Part shown: positions 14,152 through 15,344 of the stretch, piece after piece | Position numbering within the stretch: position 1 is the stretch's first letter | Layout of the letters: the number at the start of each line of letters is the position of its first letter | Source of the DNA: an uncultured Sphingobacteriales bacterium | Lineage (GTDB): Bacteria > Bacteroidota > Bacteroidia > Chitinophagales > Chitinophagaceae | Length of the DNA stretch: 15,344 nucleotides | NCBI GenBank assembly: GCA_937991535.1 | Contig: CALKHN010000038.1 | Span: 1-15,344, forward strand | Direction of reading: 5' to 3' | Translations under genes and position numbers: made by a program | The notes under the pieces: generated by a model | Databases searched by the model: none | What the model saw: only the letters and a program-made list of their open reading frames with translations | Told to the model about the DNA's origin: nothing

Positions 14152-15294
14152 ATGAAAGTAGCATATCATTTTAAATGTGGAGACATTCAAGGAATATACG
14201 ACAGTGTCTTTTATGAACTCATTTTCAATAATCTTCTAAGGTTAAATGAACCTTTTATTTCTTCTAAAATACTCATTGGCGACCTTTTGATTTATGACTA
14301 TTTACGACAAGGTAACAATCCAAGTGACTTTCTAAACTATCTGTTTCAAGTTAAAGGAGATATTTGGAGACGCATTGTTACAGACAAAGTAAAATATTTT
14401 ATTGAGGACATTGTATTTGTAATTTGCTTTGAAACTATACCAAAAGAGCTTGCCATTAAACTTAATAATTCATTAGCAAATGAAGAACGGTATCTTGGCG
14501 CTTTAGAAATTGACAATTCTCTTGAACTGCATTGGTGGCTATATGGCGAATGTATCGGCCCGAAATTCAGGTTACTCAATAAAGAAATAAATATCCTAAT
14601 TGACGACAATGAACCTGAAAGTTTGGAATATGTTGAAGATATAAAACAGCGTTTAAAAGGTATTCCATTTGACAACATAAATACTGAATTTTCTAATTAT
14701 CGTCATAGCATTTTTGATGATAAACATAACTATGAAAATGCTAAAAGAGCCACCGAATGGAAACAGGGTATGGATTCTGTTTTCACAACAATTACTGATG
14801 AAATAATTGGGAAGCTTACTGACACAGCACCTGACCTGACAGACAAACTTTGGTCTATTAATCATACGTTTCTAAATGCCCAAACAGGTGAACAATATGC
14901 TCAAGCAATGACATCTTGCAGGAGAGTTTTTGAATATGTAACAGACTGTTTATTTCCTGCAACAAACGAAATTATTGAAGGACATTCATTAAGAAAAGAC
15001 AAGTATAAAAACAGGCTTTTAGAATTTGCCAAACGAGAATTCAAAAGCGAAACAAACATTGAACTGATTGTTACCAACACATCCTCACTTTTTGACGAAT
15101 GGAATAAACTTTATGAACTATCAAATAAAGGAGTTCACAGCGACCCTCATAGACAGGAGTGCAGACGTTGTATTATAAGAACAATTTTATTACTAGATGA
15201 TTTAATCGCCATAAAAAGAACACCGTTTGAAGTGAATGTAAAAGGCGAAAAATTTATAAATGACTTTATGAACAGACACAATGCCAGCCGCTAA
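14152..15294 (+). CDS. 380-aa protein with NKGVH-type helical C-terminal domain, cassette gene
   Basis: A soluble protein without a signal peptide. The first 190 residues are not recognised. Residues about 245-365 form an all-helical domain with AMTSCRRVFEYVTDCLFPA, KYKNRLLEFAK and LSNKGVHSDPHRQECRRCII, then IRTILLLDDLI. The Cys/Arg helix, a Tyr-x-Asn-Arg-Leu helix and an NKGVH loop followed by a Cys/Arg helix occur in HEPN-like/DUF4145-like domains, often found in abortive-infection and other defence proteins. That link is inference, and the classical HEPN RxxxxH motif is not evident. The gene fills a cassette. Its TAA stop (15292-15294) lies inside the GCCGCTAAC box of the next recombination site. 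Confidence 0.8.
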   Translation: MKVAYHFKCGDIQGIYDSVFYELIFNNLLRLNEPFISSKILIGDLLIYDYLRQGNNPSDFLNYLFQVKGDIWRRIVTDKVKYFIEDIVFVICFETIPKELAIKLNNSLANEERYLGALEIDNSLELHWWLYGECIGPKFRLLNKEINILIDDNEPESLEYVEDIKQRLKGIPFDNINTEFSNYRHSIFDDKHNYENAKRATEWKQGMDSVFTTITDEIIGKLTDTAPDLTDKLWSINHTFLNAQTGEQYAQAMTSCRRVFEYVTDCLFPATNEIIEGHSLRKDKYKNRLLEFAKREFKSETNIELIVTNTSSLFDEWNKLYELSNKGVHSDPHRQECRRCIIRTILLLDDLIAIKRTPFEVNVKGEKFINDFMNRHNASR

Positions 15295-15344
15295 CAGGCA
15301 GGTCCTATGTAAAGAGATTTTTGAGAGACGATATGGTTCTAAAG
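15287..15344 (+). repeat. start of attC-like site 4, cut by the window end
   Basis: GCCGCTAAC (15287-15295) is the exact complement of GTTAGCGGC at 14117-14125. The match extends loosely to GCCAGCCGCTAAC against GCTTGCCGCTAAC. It is followed by AGGCAGG as in site 1. The rest of the site is outside the window. Confidence 0.6.

Noticed and set aside
14346..14678. Minus-strand ORF inside the 380-aa cassette gene
   Set aside because: It is a shadow of a longer, protein-like plus frame and has no neighbours on its strand.

Overview
The window looks like an accessory region of a Bacteroidota chromosome, probably Chitinophagaceae or a relative. Evidence: AT-rich genes with few Shine-Dalgarno-like sites, Rhs cores of the Bacteroidota type (YYPFGLTMAG, NGKE, GRWHV.DPL, DPDGM), a lipoprotein with an FFSC lipobox, and many small unrecognised ORFs. 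The genus is an inference. No housekeeping gene is present.

The two flanks look like an integron-type cassette array. All flank genes are on the + strand, mostly one per cassette: a 164-aa unknown (388-882), an exported trypsin-like protease (1522-2475), a secreted 149-aa protein (12724-13173), a 136-aa membrane protein (13396-13806) and a 380-aa protein with an NKGVH-type helical C-terminus (14152-15294). Between them lie about 200-bp imperfect palindromes (883-1087, 13183-13384, 13924-14129, and the start of a fourth at 15287). The terminal box at the 3' end of each palindrome is complementary to the box that opens the next palindrome on the far side of the intervening gene. This holds for 12693-12701 with 13183-13191, 13375-13384 with 13924-13933, and 14117-14125 with 15287-15295, and less perfectly for 58-70 with 883-894. 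That is the R'/R'' relationship of integron cassettes. No integrase is in the window. The first cassette also carries the 3' end of a tRNA (about 332-364).

The middle (about 2619-11223) is a minus-strand reservoir of Rhs toxin tips and immunity genes. Read from high to low coordinates it holds: a 5'-truncated Rhs core with an unknown tip, followed by a YCF48/BNR-like lipoprotein as probable immunity; an Rhs fragment with a colicin D/BECR-like tip carrying two in-frame TAGs, plus an intact colicin-immunity-like gene; a plus-strand remnant of an XRE-type regulator ending in a bidirectional terminator; a toxin tip with no core, plus immunity; a palindromic repeat block; an Rhs fragment and tip with a TGA and a frameshift, plus intact immunity; and an Rhs fragment with a hydrophobic tip, frameshifted, followed by a 24-codon immunity stub. 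Most tips are broken or truncated while most immunity genes remain open. That is the pattern expected of displaced Rhs tips kept beside protective immunity genes.

Between the Rhs block and the right-hand cassettes (11224-12692) lies decayed sequence with short unrecognised reading frames. The genes of the Rhs block work as toxin/immunity pairs. The cassette genes have no evident common pathway.
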